The notes beneath the pieces are model-generated. The model did no database searches. It was given only the letters and a program-made list of their open reading frames with translations, and was not told the origin of the DNA. Source: Strigamia acuminata (Eukaryota > Arthropoda > Chilopoda > Geophilomorpha > Linotaeniidae). Taken from it: a stretch of DNA of 64,000 nucleotides. Positions 1 to 13,138 of this stretch are shown here, one piece after another. The position numbers were made by a program, and so were the translations under genes. The stretch covers positions 10,044,001-10,108,000 of the forward strand of contig OX442316.1 in NCBI GenBank assembly GCA_949358305.1, read 5' to 3'. The stretch's first letter is position 1. Each line of letters opens with the position of its first letter.

Positions 1-18
1 AAATCAGCAATGACTTAC

Positions 19-3000
19 TTGGCTTGAAAAAATTTCATCCACTTGGTAGGGATGTTGGTTGATGAGGCCGTAGATAACTTGATCAAATCCATATTCATGA
101 GCCATTGAGGACAAATTAAAAAACTCAAACCATAATGGCGGTGACGTCGGAATCTCTTTATGGTCAGCTGTAAATCTAAAAAAAAAAAAAATCCGTTTTT
201 TATTTTTATTCTGGTTGTCCAGATTACTCATAAAAGTAATAAATTATATTAATGACTCTGCTGTTACCATACTAATAATTTGTCCACAAACACAGATTTT
301 AACAAACTATGTTATTGGGTCTGCCAAATACGGCACGAATACTTGCACTCGTATGAAAAAAGTGTGTCAAAAAGGTTAAAATTCCTCACCTTCTGAACCT
401 GGGTTGTACCATACTGTGACCAAAGCGGTAAGCAGCTGCAGAAAATCCAGACGCAACTCCGGCATTGATGTGAGGATCGTAACCTTTGAAGTAACCATCG
501 TGTTGTAACCTAAGTCCAAACACATTCATGTATTCGGGACCCAAAATCACTGGTAGATATTCGTTGTAGGTGATATGTTGAAACACAGCTCCCACAATTC
601 GTCTTGTTTCTTGGAAAATGTGGTCGTCATCCCAATGTGGATTGATGTCTCCAAGAATTCTTGCAATTCGGTTGTGTTCGCGCAGCCAAATTGTGTGCAT
701 GGCAACCATTCCTGGATGTTGATTTACACGTTTGTCGCCGGCTTTGTAACACATTGGCGTGCGACATTCTTTATCGTAGGGTCCAATCGGTGGGAACTCA
801 CCGTACAACCAAGAAATTTCCAAAAATCCTAATAATATTTCGTACACATTTTATATACGTATTGTTTTGTCATAAATTTCACGCTTTACCTCCTCTAAAT
901 GCTCTCAAGCCGTAAGAATCCTTCTTGGTAGATCCATAAATGTGGGATGCATCAATAAATGAACTTGCTTGATTAACCTGTTCGCGATGACCTAAAATTG
1001 AATTTTAATTTGCCTGTGAGTTAATTAATTCATACTTTAAAAAAAAATATAGTACTTTACTAACCTAAATTACAGCCGTGTGGTGTGGTACCAGAACGAA
1101 CAAATTGCATACATTGTAATCCAAAACGACTGTAAAATGGATCGTCGTGGGGAACGGAAATTGGATAGCAATCTGGATGACGGAATTGCGCAGACACGTT
1201 GCAACAATGTATTTTTGAACCACCAGGCCCTTTAAAAGCAAGAAAACAAGTTTAAATAACCATAAAACAATCTTTATAGTTTTTGTCCGTTTTATTAAGC
1301 AGTGAAGTTTGACTCAAATGAACTGCAGTGAAGCAAATTTTACCTCGCGTGTCAGGCTTCGAAGTAAGATCATGGCTAATGAATTGACCCCATTGCATAA
1401 GCATATGGGTGTAGGGCACCATGTAGTATCTTCCTGGTCGATGCAATATCAAACTAATTATCCGAGGGTTTGGTAGGAGAGCGTGATCTTTTCGTAGTCT
1501 CGGAGCACTCACACCTAATTTATTTATTTTTTAATGTTAGTTTCTTTTTAAATAATTTAATTTCTAAATTATTACCGTCGGAGTAATCCGGCATCATAAA
1601 ACGATGATAAGAAGAATGAGACTTTCCCCAAGTCATTCTTTGAAGATTATTACAACCACCGTCGTATCGTCTATATTTAGCATGTTCACAAGTCTGAGGA
1701 TGATCATACTCTTCCATATGTGGCATTTGACGGCCACCTTGAGGACGTCCACCACCTCCATAACGGTTCTGCATCCTACACGTGTGTTTTCCTTGAACCG
1801 AAATTTGCACGTGCGGTAACATGTAATAAACTTGGCGTTTGGTCAAACCCAATCTAAATATCAGTCAAAATAATTTTTATTAAAACAAATGTAATATTAA
1901 ATTGTCATTTATCATATGTATTCGTACCTATCACTCATGATTTTAGTAGCTCTTTCATTTAAATGACCTTCTTTATCTAATCTTCTGGAAGCTGCATCAG
2001 GAGCATTGAAAGTGGCTAAATACGCTGCAGCACTTTCATCGTCAAGAATAGGACCTAGAATATTAATTGAATTGTATTGAATTCTATCTAAATATAATAC
2101 GTTTTATTTTATTTCATTTGTAATTAATAAATTAAAAATTTAAAGAACAATTATTTTTTATTTGAATTACTTGCGCTGTAGATTAAATATTAAATACTTC
2201 CTCAATTAAATGTGTATAGATAACACACTTCTAGTGTCGTTGAAATTACACAGTAGAAAAAAATTGGAATTATTATTTTTTTTTAAATTAAATAAAAAAA
2301 ACAGCAGTGCAATAAACTGAATGTCATAACATTCTTAACAAGGCCATCCACTGACCACTTGACTAGACTAAAAACAGGAAATAAACACACACACACACTA
2401 ATGTATAATTATGTCACCAAAACAATCACGTTAGAAGAAGTAAAATGACGTCATTAAAATACTTTCACTCAGACATCATCAAACGATTAGACCTGACAAA
2501 AGTCATTAAGAACAAAATCAATACGAAGGTGCGAATGTTTTATGCGGATAAAGAGCTCTTTGTGTACAAAAAGAGGAAATTGCAAATCTCATTCACACCC
2601 CACAAGGCGATAGACAAAGACAAGAAAATTTCACAATATTTTTCTTTCTTTTTAGTTTAATTCGTTATCGGTTTCCTCTTGCCCTACTTTAGAAATGAAG
2701 CACAGATGACAAATGGGAAACCCCAACGCGTATTTTACAAAGAAACAAGTAGGGGAAATGTTTTATAGATTGACAATTGACATAAATCACTAGCAAACTA
2801 ATGGGAATGGCAAAAATAGAGGTATGGCAGATATGTGAAGTGATAATTGAATGTTATTTCCGGCCTAAATGTTTATAATTTATAAATGTTAATTTTAAAA
2901 CAATAAACTAGCAAAATAAAATAATAAAAAAAACAAATTAAACAGTGCCCATATTTTGCTACACACTCCAGAAATTTCTAAATTTATTATTATTATTGTT

Positions 3001-6000
3001 CAAACATTTGAGATAGTTTTACTAAACGTAGTAAATAAAACTTGAACGTATTATTTACTCTGGGTCAGGATTGACCCAACTAGCAATTAAAGAGCTGCGG
3101 TAATTTATTTTTTAAATCACTACTGGAAGTCCAGCGAAAGCTTCGCCCTTATGGCGATCAGTCGTTGACCGCGAAGTGTCCTCGACCTTAAAGTGGAACT
3201 CAGCGTGGCCTTTTGGGAGTCGCTTCGTAAGCCGACGCCTAAGACGATCTTCAATATTCATTTTTCTCAAACATTAAAATAAAAAGTAATGGCCCATGTA
3301 TTGTATTTTTTTTTTCATTTTCATTTTTTTTTCTTTTTCTTTTTTCTACTGCGAATAACTCAATAATACTGGAAAGTCCCGTTTGGTTGTTCCATTGACC
3401 TGGAAGCCAAATGAAGTTAAGTTGGGGCGCTACGAGTGAATCTCAGAAATTGAGGCGAAATGTGAACCATTGACCTCTTCACGTTGAGAAAGGAAAATCA
3501 CAAACCCTCCTACTTAACTTCTACTACTCATCTTTGCCCTCGTTTTCCTAGGTTAGATATTTTGTAAGATAGTTTTTCCCCAAAAAATGTCAAAAGCAGA
3601 ATGTTTTTCACATTTTAATTAAGGATATTAAACCTAACAGAAATTTAAAATAAAAACTATACAAAAAATAGCAACGAGACGTTTGTGAGAGAAAAAACCG
3701 TGAATTTCTATTATTAAAACAAGTAAATTTAACGGTAACTAACCCTAGTTATTCGTTATTGTTTATAGTTTATTGTATAGTTAAGTTTTCAGACAATTTA
3801 ACTGTTAACCAGTACAATGTTCTAGATTCATGAAATTCTCTCTCACGGACTAGTGAGCATTGAATTATCCCGCAGATGTATAAATGTGTTTACTGAAGCA
3901 GAAGCGAATCAAATGAAATCAAGAGAGTAATATGATCACGCATTTATTATATTAATGATATCTACTAATCAAGATATTATCTCTTTGAATTTATGCATTT
4001 TGAATAATAATAATTTATACCCTCATACATCCAAAACAAAAAAAAATGTATCGGTTCATTCATCTCTTTAACTTTTTACTTTTTATCTCCTTTTCAATTC
4101 CTTTTATTTTGTAGCGACATGCAAACAAAACCCAACTTTTATTGGACCCTAAACACGACTTTACGACTGCAGGAAATAGCCAGTATATGTTCAAAATGTT
4201 TTCACATAATTCAAACATTTAATGTGTCCCATCATAAAAATCCTACGCCAAGGTCACCCACTGACCTCATCTCCTAGAATGAGGTCAGTGGGCGCGCACT
4301 TTCACCTTACCACTCACATACTAAATTTTTTTCTCTTACTCGCTTTTAACCCACCAGAAATTCGTAAAAATGTTGGTTCACCGCCTTGCTTAAGACTGGA
4401 CGATGACCCATAACCGACCGGAAAGTAGTTGAGCTTTCATATACATCAAATGGGGGCAGAGTGGCCCAAATCCACCTTTGCTACTTAGTTTAAGAGCTTA
4501 AAAATCGAGAAAACTGCTGGAGAAAAGAAAGTACCCAGCAATTTTATGTAATTCCAGTTTTTTCCCCTGTAATTTAGTTACGTGTGGTCGCAAAAGCCAA
4601 AGACTTTTGCTGAAATTAATGAGCAATGTAGGTAGATTTTGAGACACATTTATATCATTAGAGCAGAAAAAATGTTTTAGAGACAAAAAAAAATGGTGAT
4701 GTATTTAAAAGTTCACTGCCATGTTCATGGATTGTCGCATGTCGCTTAGAGAGTAATAAACTCAAAAGAGCAAAAGTAGTTTAACCCAATGCACTTTCCA
4801 ATAATTACTGAAAATGGGAAATGCGATGCAGTTTATTTATTTTCCTTATTACGAGTGCAGAAATTTGTACGGAATGTAAAAAGAATACATGGAAGAAACA
4901 AATTTAAATATTATGGATTAAATTTAAGAATATATTGCATAAATATTATTCAAGTATTTAAATTTTAGTCATTTAATACTGTATTAACCTCTTAATTTCG
5001 GTATGATTAAGTGTAGTCATACTGGCCTTAATAGCATTTGAAATGGGCTCGATATACATGAAATTTTGAAAACAAAGATTTTTTTTAATTATATTGTTTT
5101 TATTTTCAAATTATGACATTTCCAGTCGAAATAATGAGCCTAATTTTACACGTTAACGGTTTATTATGCAGATTATGCACCCTAATTATGCAAGAAATTT
5201 TTGAAAACTTAATCCTAAAATCATACACCTCACTGGGCACCTTGGCAATGGTCGTCCAAAAGGTCAGTCAACCCTCAAGCTAACATTCATCAAATCAAAG
5301 ATGAGGAAGAGGAAAAAATATCCTCTTGAATGAGAATTTCTTCAACCTTCGTACAAGAAATTCTCATGAATAAATAAAAATTCTTGAGACTTTAAACAGG
5401 AAGGCTAAAAATGGATTTTTTTAAAAACTCACTGAATCTTCTGAGTTAGCGAAAACATTAAGTTTCAATTTCAATAGTCACTATAAGCGAACAGCTTTAC
5501 TCATCCATAAGGATGCGTGACTATTGCAATATAGATGTATCTTCCGCATCTGTCAACTCGATTTTAAGTCATCACTCATTATCGTTATCTTTTGGAGAGA
5601 GTTGTTTTATTTACTTCTGGTTTCTACTACCAAATAAAGAAACAAGTTTTCCCATTTATGTTCATGACATTTGCCCAAATGTGCTCAACCTCGCACGCCC
5701 ATAACAATGGGGATCAAACTTTAGGGTGGCTGGAATATCTATAAAAATGATTTTCATATTCTAATATAATTAGGCTGACAATTAGTCTCGCAGCTTTATT
5801 TCAGAACATTGTGGGTAATTAAGATAGTCACCAAATAAAATTTCGTTCCACGAACGTGCTTTAAACAAGAGAAAATGTTCACCCATCAGTGTCTTGTTTC
5901 AGAAAATAAAATAAAGAGTTCAAGTTCCTAGACAGGGTCACCTCATTTGTGAATTAATTCAACAACAAAATTTTTTTTTGTGAAAATTTAATGGATTTAT

Positions 6001-7942
6001 TGTGGAACAAAATTGAGTGTAACACTGACCTAAGCGTGTGTCAAAGCCCTCGCGCCTCTCGATCTCTTCAGCCATCGCTAACGACGAATTGGCAAAATCA
6101 CCGAGCATTCGTACAGTCCGTTCCCGTGCTAAACTTCTCGACTCCATCGTGACGGTGTTGTTTTCATTATCAGCTAAAAAATAAAAATGATAATGTCACA
6201 TAATATGTTAAATTTTACATCGATGATTTTATTATTGACCATCTTTTTTTTAATTATAGTTTTCAGTGCTTGACCAGTCATTGAGGTGACAAGATTGAAT
6301 TATGCATTAAATTGCACTTACAAAGTGCAGTGTAACTTTTTAAATATGTGCATAAAATGGTGTTTACTACACGCAAAATAAGGTCAATGTACCAGAACGA
6401 AAAATCTTGAATTTGATATTTAACCTAAAAGTTTTCAAACGCTTGACTTGGTTTTTATTTTTATTTCAAGTTCAAGTCAAATAAATTAAATGCTTATTAA
6501 CTTGAATGTTTTCGTTTATTTTATATGTACCATGGTAGTTGCAACTACATTTTTTTTCTACCACTTACAAAAAAAATTATTTTTTTTAGGGCCAAATGTA
6601 TGTCACGTTTAAGCTATAAATGGTTTCTCATCCCTTTCTCTTTGTGTGTTACTCAGAAAGTGTCAAACAAAAAAATTTCGGGTCATGTGGTGGTCAGACC
6701 ACATTCCGTCCCATTTTCTCCGCGGTATCTAAAGTATTTAATCTCTTTCTACACGCCGCTTTTTCTTCCTCATCTGTCATTCATTTCAGATTTTGTCGAG
6801 TCATCAATTAGGTATGAAAAATGATGTAACACACGACGTAGTGTCGAATTTGTTTGGCTTTTAACCTTATTCCTGAACAAAAATTGTTTTTTTCCCCCTT
6901 ATAAGCACTAAACAAATATCAACACATAAAATAAAATTAAAAATGTCCCAATTCCAAACACAAAAGTCCAGGAAAAAAAATTATATAATGAATACTGCGA
7001 ATATTCCACTTCCTAGGTGTGAATACCCCCTGGTTCGAAGACACGCCACACCTGAGTAATTCAAATCCCCCTTTTTTATGGCTTCAAATGTGGGACACCA
7101 AAGGCACGCGGCGTCTCCCCATTGAACCCATTCTTTTTATTTCTTTCTTTCTTACCTCTTTCCCTTAGTTGAGCAACATTGATGGTGTCAAAATGTGGCA
7201 ATAACGCTTCCCAATCTATCTGCGGTTGCGTTGGCATGACCACTCGTTCTGGTATTTGTGTGTGTATTGTTGGACAAACAAACATGTGATATAAAAGTAT
7301 CGTCCATAATAGGACAGAACATCTATAAAAAGAGAATATAAATTTAATGAAAAAAATATTATCCATTGTATTCAATTGATATAATGCCACAAATCAAACG
7401 AATGTTACAATGGTAGTATATTTCCTCGCACAATTATTTTGTCACGGCATAATCAACAAAAGAACGAATTCATTATTTTCCCTTTCAGTTGTAATCACAA
7501 TACAAAAACACCCCTTCGGTAACTTTCGCTGCAATACATGCAAAATCTCATGACTGCAATTTTCAAATTTTAATAATCTGACAGCAATTATCACGATTTT
7601 TTCAAACCAAACACGGAAATACAATTTCCGACACCTTGATTTTTAACATAGGTGAATAATTTTAACCTAAGAACCGACGTTGCTGAGATTCGCTCTACTA
7701 ACTACAAATCAATGGCATAAAATAGTTCTCTTAACCCAATCTTTAGTAGCATCAGACATTCAGCATCATTTGGAACTAATGACTAAAAATTTATATAGGT
7801 AACTTAATAAATATTAAACGTTAAAACTAATACAAATATTACGTTATTATAAATTAATTTTTAAAACAGCGTGCTGAATTTTGATAATTTGATATTTAGT
7901 TGGCATCTCTTACCTGTGCCTCGATATCCACGAGATGTCCAT
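19..7942 (-). CDS. Animal haem peroxidase (chorion peroxidase / peroxinectin-like), 3' end outside window
   Basis: This is a secreted haem peroxidase using H2O2, of the type that crosslinks eggshell or cuticle proteins or acts in immunity. Exons on the minus strand: 7942-7914, 7322-7156, 6173-6030, 2054-1928, 1853-1576, 1514-1344, 1229-1065, 991-890, 828-390, 175-19. All junctions keep phase, giving 593 codons; the last visible exon ends at a GTAAGT donor, so more exons lie beyond position 1. The N-terminus (MDISWISRHR, then CSVLLWTILLYHMFV) looks like a signal peptide. Family motifs: distal histidine in QWGQFISHDL, REQVNQASSFIDASHIYGS, WLREHNRIA, and YRFGHSMV with the presumed proximal haem histidine. 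A propeptide-like segment of about 110 residues precedes the catalytic domain. The family is certain; the subfamily (chorion peroxidase versus peroxinectin) is inferred. Confidence 0.9.
2055..6029 (-). other. Large intron of the peroxidase gene
   Basis: This 4 kb AT-rich stretch lies between two phase-matched peroxidase exons. I found no convincing coding exon in it. It holds a GC-rich patch near 3120-3250, a perfect 14-bp hairpin with AGGTCA half-sites (4251-4292) and a 13-bp inverted repeat (5330-5367). It is the longest intron of the gene, so it is the natural place for enhancers. Confidence 0.7.
4251..4292. promoter_or_regulatory. Hairpin with three nuclear-receptor half-sites
   Basis: A perfect 14-bp inverted repeat (4257-4270 and 4279-4292, 8-nt loop) carries TGACCT at 4262-4267 and AGGTCA at 4282-4287. 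Another AGGTCA at 4251-4256 sits 5 bp before the first. AGGTCA is the canonical nuclear-receptor half-site. Binding is inferred; the repeat is directly visible. Confidence 0.4.
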
Positions 7943-8159
7943 AGCAAGAGTGTTGGCGATTATGGTTTGGGCGGCGCACGCGTGGACTCCTTTTATAACG
8001 GTGTGCATTCTACGCCTGTGGGTGCTGCTTCAGCGTGGACTACGGATGGAAGTTCATTTGCCTCCGAAAACATTACGCACTGGGTCACGTGATCACGGGA
8101 AACCAGCACAAGCAGAACCGACGAAGAACAACGGCTTAGCTTACGGTTACATATAAAAA

Positions 8160-9412
8160 TCGCTTTGCAGTAAAGCCCAGAATACAAATTAATTTTTTTT
8201 TTAATTTAAAAAAATTAATAAAATCAATTTGCTTTGATTAGGGTTTTCGTTATTTTTTATTATAAATAAATATTATTAGGAATTATTCTTACAATAAAAA
8301 AATACAAAAAAATAGAATAACTATTATTATTAAAATTATTAGTATTATTATAGATAGTTTTATTGAATTAGTCTGTTATGAAATTGTAAAATTTTGTTGT
8401 GAGACCTTAATAAGCACTTGTCCAAAAATTATATGTGATACAATGCTGAAAAAAATTAGAATTCTATCGGGTGGGGTTATTACTTTCTCTCACCCATTTA
8501 CTGCAAAGGAGTATAGAGAATAAAGTTTCCTAACTTATATAATCTGACTAGAATTCAGGCTACAGGGTCATCATTAAGTACAAGTGCAAATTAAATTATT
8601 AATTATTTCCGTATTTAATTTAAACGTAATAACACATTGAATTATTTAATTACAGAACTGCACGTCTCTTGTGAATATTCCACGGAATAATTCAAATTGG
8701 ATCCTACAGAACGGTAAAACTAAATAATTTTGAATGAAATTTAACATTTCCATTTCGTTTATGAATAATAATGAGATTCGAAAGCAACAGGTAAATAAAA
8801 ATAAATCTTGTTGTTTTGAACCAAAAATGTTGCTTAAAAGGTTAATGGTGGAGTGAAGACCGAAGACCCAGTTTTGGGTTTAAATTCCGGTTAAAACGCT
8901 ATAGCAAGAGAAACAATTTTTTTTAATTCCATTAAGAATTAGGGTTAGAAAAAAGTAAACATTTTCAAATTTTCATGTCATGTTCCAGTTGTAGTAATTT
9001 CAGTACAATTGAAAATCCCCAACAACCAAATTTTCGTTTCTCATCGTTTCCTTAGGAAAACGGGACAACTACTGACGGTCACTCAAACGTGGCCAACATT
9101 TAATCAGGTCGGAGAAATTTATGGGATAAATAATTAGCTCCACCCAAATTTACCAAACATATGGTTAGAGCTACTTCCAATGTCAATGAACATTTTTAAT
9201 TCAATAAGATGATGAATTTATATTCCGCGATGAGATGTAAATGGCTGACCGTTGCGCGCACTCTCTTGGCAAAATTTATAATAATAAAGAAATCAACTCA
9301 ACAAAAATCCATTTAATTCGTGAAATTACGTGCTTTTAAAAGGTTCACTACATTTTTAGTAAAATTCAAGTAAATAAAACAATTCATTAAAACATATTTT
9401 TAAAAATTAAAA
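8160..9412. other. Intergenic, no gene seen
   Basis: AT-rich DNA between the 5' end of the peroxidase gene and the 3' end of XRCC4. It has many A/T runs and no open frame with coding character. Confidence 0.6.
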
Positions 9413-10291
9413 TTATAAATTGTCCATTAAATCATCAGAATCAGAAAAATACTGAATCGATGTTTTACTGCAACTAGCCTTTGACGTCACAACCGAATTA
9501 CTCGAAGTTGTCGCCTTCAGATTAACAACATTCTCACGTTTGCGTCTACCTAACCTTTGGGTCCGTTTCGGTACTTCAATTTCTTCTACATCATCTTCAT
9601 CTTTATCCATGTCAATCTCAGTTTCACTCCCAGAATTTACGTCGGGACTTTTCGCAATATTATTATTATTATTATTCTCATTACAATTTGCAAGACGCGC
9701 TTCGAAATCTTCAATAGTCGCTTCTAATTCTCGAATTTTTCTTTTCTTTCCGTTCAAAACAACCACAAATTTCGCGTACAAATCATTCTCCAATTTGTCT
9801 TTCACCTCGCTTAGTTCTTGAACCGTTGCTAACGAATTGTCCAATTCTCTCAAAGTCTCGGCTACAGTTGATTCTAATGCCGCAATTTTCTCATCATTCT
9901 TCACCAAAGTTTCACTGCTGTATTCCCAATAATACTTAATAATGTCAAAGTCACTTCTGATCAACACAATTTCACCTAATTGATATTTCTTTCTGTCTTG
10001 AATTCTTTTCCATTTCAGTTTCACTTCATTTTCGGTTAGTTTTTCGACTGAAAAGCTGTAATTTGATTGATTGGAATGATGTTTGAGTAAAGCTTCGGTG
10101 TTGTCCGTACTGGTTGATTTTAGATTGATTTCTGATAATTCGCCACTATATGCAACTCTGGTATCCGTTAAGTGCATACTCATAGGTAAAGCCAATCGAT
10201 CTCGATTACTAATTTCACACACTAAATAGTATTTTTCGCCTTCCTCGGATGATATACACTTCACAGTTAATTTGGACTCTGTCGCAGACAT
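9413..10291 (-). CDS. XRCC4: DNA repair protein XRCC4
   Basis: The scaffold of the DNA ligase IV complex in non-homologous end joining, acting in the nucleus. It is a single open frame of 292 residues without introns. Residues about 1-120 form the globular head (FSVEKLTENEVKLKW). They are followed by a long charged coiled coil. The stretch LYAKFVVVLNGKKRKIRELE closely matches the XRCC4 stalk segment that precedes the ligase IV binding region. The tail is acidic and then basic, with a serine-rich C-terminus (SIQYFSDSDDLMDNL), as expected for a CK2/kinase-modified, NLS-bearing tail. Six consecutive Asn residues come from an ATT-type repeat near 9660. It is somewhat shorter than the vertebrate protein (about 334). 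It is divergently paired with PP5, whose start codon is 306 bp away. Confidence 0.88.
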   Translation of the reverse strand: MSATESKLTVKCISSEEGEKYYLVCEISNRDRLALPMSMHLTDTRVAYSGELSEINLKSTSTDNTEALLKHHSNQSNYSFSVEKLTENEVKLKWKRIQDRKKYQLGEIVLIRSDFDIIKYYWEYSSETLVKNDEKIAALESTVAETLRELDNSLATVQELSEVKDKLENDLYAKFVVVLNGKKRKIRELEATIEDFEARLANCNENNNNNNIAKSPDVNSGSETEIDMDKDEDDVEEIEVPKRTQRLGRRKRENVVNLKATTSSNSVVTSKASCSKTSIQYFSDSDDLMDNL

Positions 10292-10597
10292 GATTATCGG
10301 AGTATTTTATGGTGAATATGGGCGGATTTCAAAACACGACGCCATATTTGATTGCGTAATGCTATGAAAAAATTTGCTCAAATTTTTACACCAAATGAAA
10401 TTTTACGTCTAAAAAACAAATTGGCCAAAAGGGACAGGAAAGGATTCTTCTTTTTGGAATATTTCAAAGAAAATTAATAATAAAAAGAAATAATGTAGCT
10501 CTCAATAGCGACAACCTGTGGTACAAACGTGCAACATTTGCTTTTGTCATAATCACGGCGCACCAACTTGCATTACAAATCGTGAATGTTTAAAAGC
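10292..10597. promoter_or_regulatory. Bidirectional promoter, XRCC4 / PP5
   Basis: These 306 bp separate the two divergent start codons and must hold both promoters. No TATA box was seen; GCCAT and GGCG-rich motifs occur near both ends. Confidence 0.55.
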
Positions 10598-12896
10598 ATG
10601 GCGGACGATACTGCAGCGGTTGAAGAAATTGGGATTACATTAGCAGATTCTGAAAACCGTGATGTGATCACAGAGATCAAAACTGTGTCTGAACTAGATA
10701 AGCAAAAGGCGGAGGATTTAAAAGAAAAAGCAAATGCGTTCTTTAAAGGTATATAGCCAAGTTGATTTGTCCCAACAAGATCGCGGCTTTTTCTACTATG
10801 ACATCATGGAATTTCGTTTTTTTTTTTGTGTTAGAGAAAGAATTCGATAATGCTGCGAGTTTGTACACAGAAGCAATTAATTTAAATCCGAATGTAGCTG
10901 TTTATTATGGTAATCGAAGTTTTGCTTATCTGAAATTGGAATGTTTCGGGTATGCTCTAGCTGATGCAACCAAAGCTATTGAATTGGATCGGGCATATCT
11001 AAAAGTAATTTATAAAACGAAAAATAACTTTAATATGTTTTTCTTTTCTTTTTTTTCTTTAAGAAAAAAAAAATTAATTCTTAAAACGTTTTTAGGGTTA
11101 TTACAGACGTGCAGCTGCTTATATGTCGTTAGCAAAATTTAAATTAGCTTTGAAAGATTATGAAGCGGTGAGTTTTTACGGTTGTAGAATTTAGAATTTA
11201 TTCAATTGTCTTTTATGTTTTTAATTTTTTTTTAGGTTACGAAATACAAGCCGTCGGATAAAGATGCCAAAATGAAGTATTTAGAATGTAGTAAAATAGT
11301 TAAACGAATTGCTTTTGAACGAGCAATTGCGGTTGATGATACAAAGAAATCTGTATCAGAGACGATAGATTTGGAATCAATGAGTAAGAATTTTTTTTCT
11401 TTTTGTGAGGAAACAAATCGGGAATGTGAATTTTGTTTTGTTTTATCTTATTTGTAGCAATTGATGATGATTACCAAGGCCCATCGTTAGACAATGGAAA
11501 AGTTACGTTAGAATTTATGCATCAGCTGATGCAAACGTTTAAAGAACAAAAAAAACTGCACAGGAAATTTGCGTATAAAGTAATTTATTTGTTAAATGCA
11601 TTTTATTTATTTATTTATTTATTATTATTATTATTTAAAGATTTTGTTAGATGCAATGGAGATTTATAAAAATCAAAATTCCTTGGTAGATATTACAATT
11701 CCAGACGTGAGTATAGAAAAAAAATCAATACAAAAAGTAATAACAACTTACTCGTTATTGATTTCAATTGCAGAATAACAAATTCACTGTTTGTGGTGAC
11801 GTACACGGACAATTTTATGATTTGATGAATATTTTTGAATTGAACGGATTACCATCTGAAACAAATCCATATGTACTATTTGAATTTACACACTTTAAAA
11901 CCAGCAATTATTTTAATCACTAACTTTTTCAGTTATTCAATGGAGACTTTGTTGATAGAGGATCCTTTTCTGTCGAATGTATTTTCGTTTTATTCGGGTT
12001 CAAGTTACTTTATCCCAACCATTTCTACATGTCAAGAGGTTAAAATTCAACAATATTAACGATTTAAAACCTATTCTATATATTTCTTTTAAAATTTCTC
12101 TAGGAAACCATGAAAGTCAAACCATGAATCAAATGTATGGTTTTGAGGGCGAAGTGAAAGCTAAATATTCCACTCAAATGGTCGGATTGTTCACTGAAGT
12201 GTTTAATTGGCTCCCGTTAGCGCACTGTTTAAATAAGAAATGCTTAGTACGAAATAATAATTCATTTATTTATTTTTCTCTTATTGTAATTAATATTTCT
12301 TTTAAAAAAAAAAATAGGTAATGCACGGAGGTCTGTTTTCAAGAGATGATGTTACGCTCGATGAAATTCGCAAAATTGAAAGGAATAAGCAACCGCCGGA
12401 AGAAGGCGTTATGTGCGAATTACTTTGGTCCGATCCGCAGCCCCAGATGGGACGAGCTCCTAGTAAACGTGGCGTTGGAGTACAATTTGGACCTGATGTT
12501 ACTAATAAGTTTTTAACGCTCAATAAATTGGACTACATTATCCGTAGTCACGAAGTGAAAGCTGAAGGTTACGAAATCAGTCATGACAGTAAATGTATCA
12601 CGGTTTTTTCCGCACCTAATTATTGGTACGATGAATATTGGTTTCGTTTTATTCGATTTTGTTTAATTTTGTTTGTTTAATTTGGTTAGTGATACCATGG
12701 GAAACAAAGGTGCGTTTATTAATATGACTGGTAACGATCTCACACCTCATTTTACAACGTACGCCGCTGTGGTAAGTTAGAGAGATGAAAAATGTGGATT
12801 TTTATTTGTAAACTAAATTTCTAAATTTTTAATTTTCAGCCACATCCTAATGTCAAACCTATGGCATACGCAAATTCACTATTCAGCATTTTTTGA
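10598..12896 (+). CDS. PPP5C: Serine/threonine protein phosphatase 5 (TPR phosphatase)
   Basis: A PPP-family Ser/Thr phosphatase that binds Hsp90 through its TPR domain and dephosphorylates kinases and steroid-receptor complexes in cytosol and nucleus. Twelve exons: 10598-10748, 10835-11004, 11096-11167, 11236-11383, 11458-11579, 11641-11706, 11774-11872, 11933-12038, 12104-12246, 12318-12625, 12690-12771, 12840-12896. They total exactly 508 codons (507 aa), close to the human length of 499. Three TPR units lie at about residues 40-150 ([36 protein letters not shown]). The metal-binding catalytic motifs are all present: GDVHGQF, GDFVDRG, GNHES, and the [13 protein letters not shown] substrate loop. 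The C-terminal autoinhibitory tail ends [11 protein letters not shown]. The first ATG is in context AGCATGGCG. Confidence 0.96.
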
Positions 12897-13138
12897 TAAA
12901 AAGAAAACGAGAAACCTATTTTATTTGGGCACAAAAATTGAATAACCAACAGTATTTCTTAGCCTGTAATAAACATAGAAATAAATTTAAAATACTCAGG
13001 CATTTTATATGTTATAATGTTGAAATATTTTTTAGTTTGAACTTGTTTTACCACATTCCCGATTTGAAAAGAAATAGCAACGAGCTAAGTTTTATTTAAG
13101 AAAATAAAATTGACGTAATTAGTAAGAAAATTAATTCT

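Noticed and set aside
3121-3250. tRNA or snRNA gene in the GC-rich patch
   Set aside because: No cloverleaf, no A/B box pair and no recognisable snRNA motif could be drawn.
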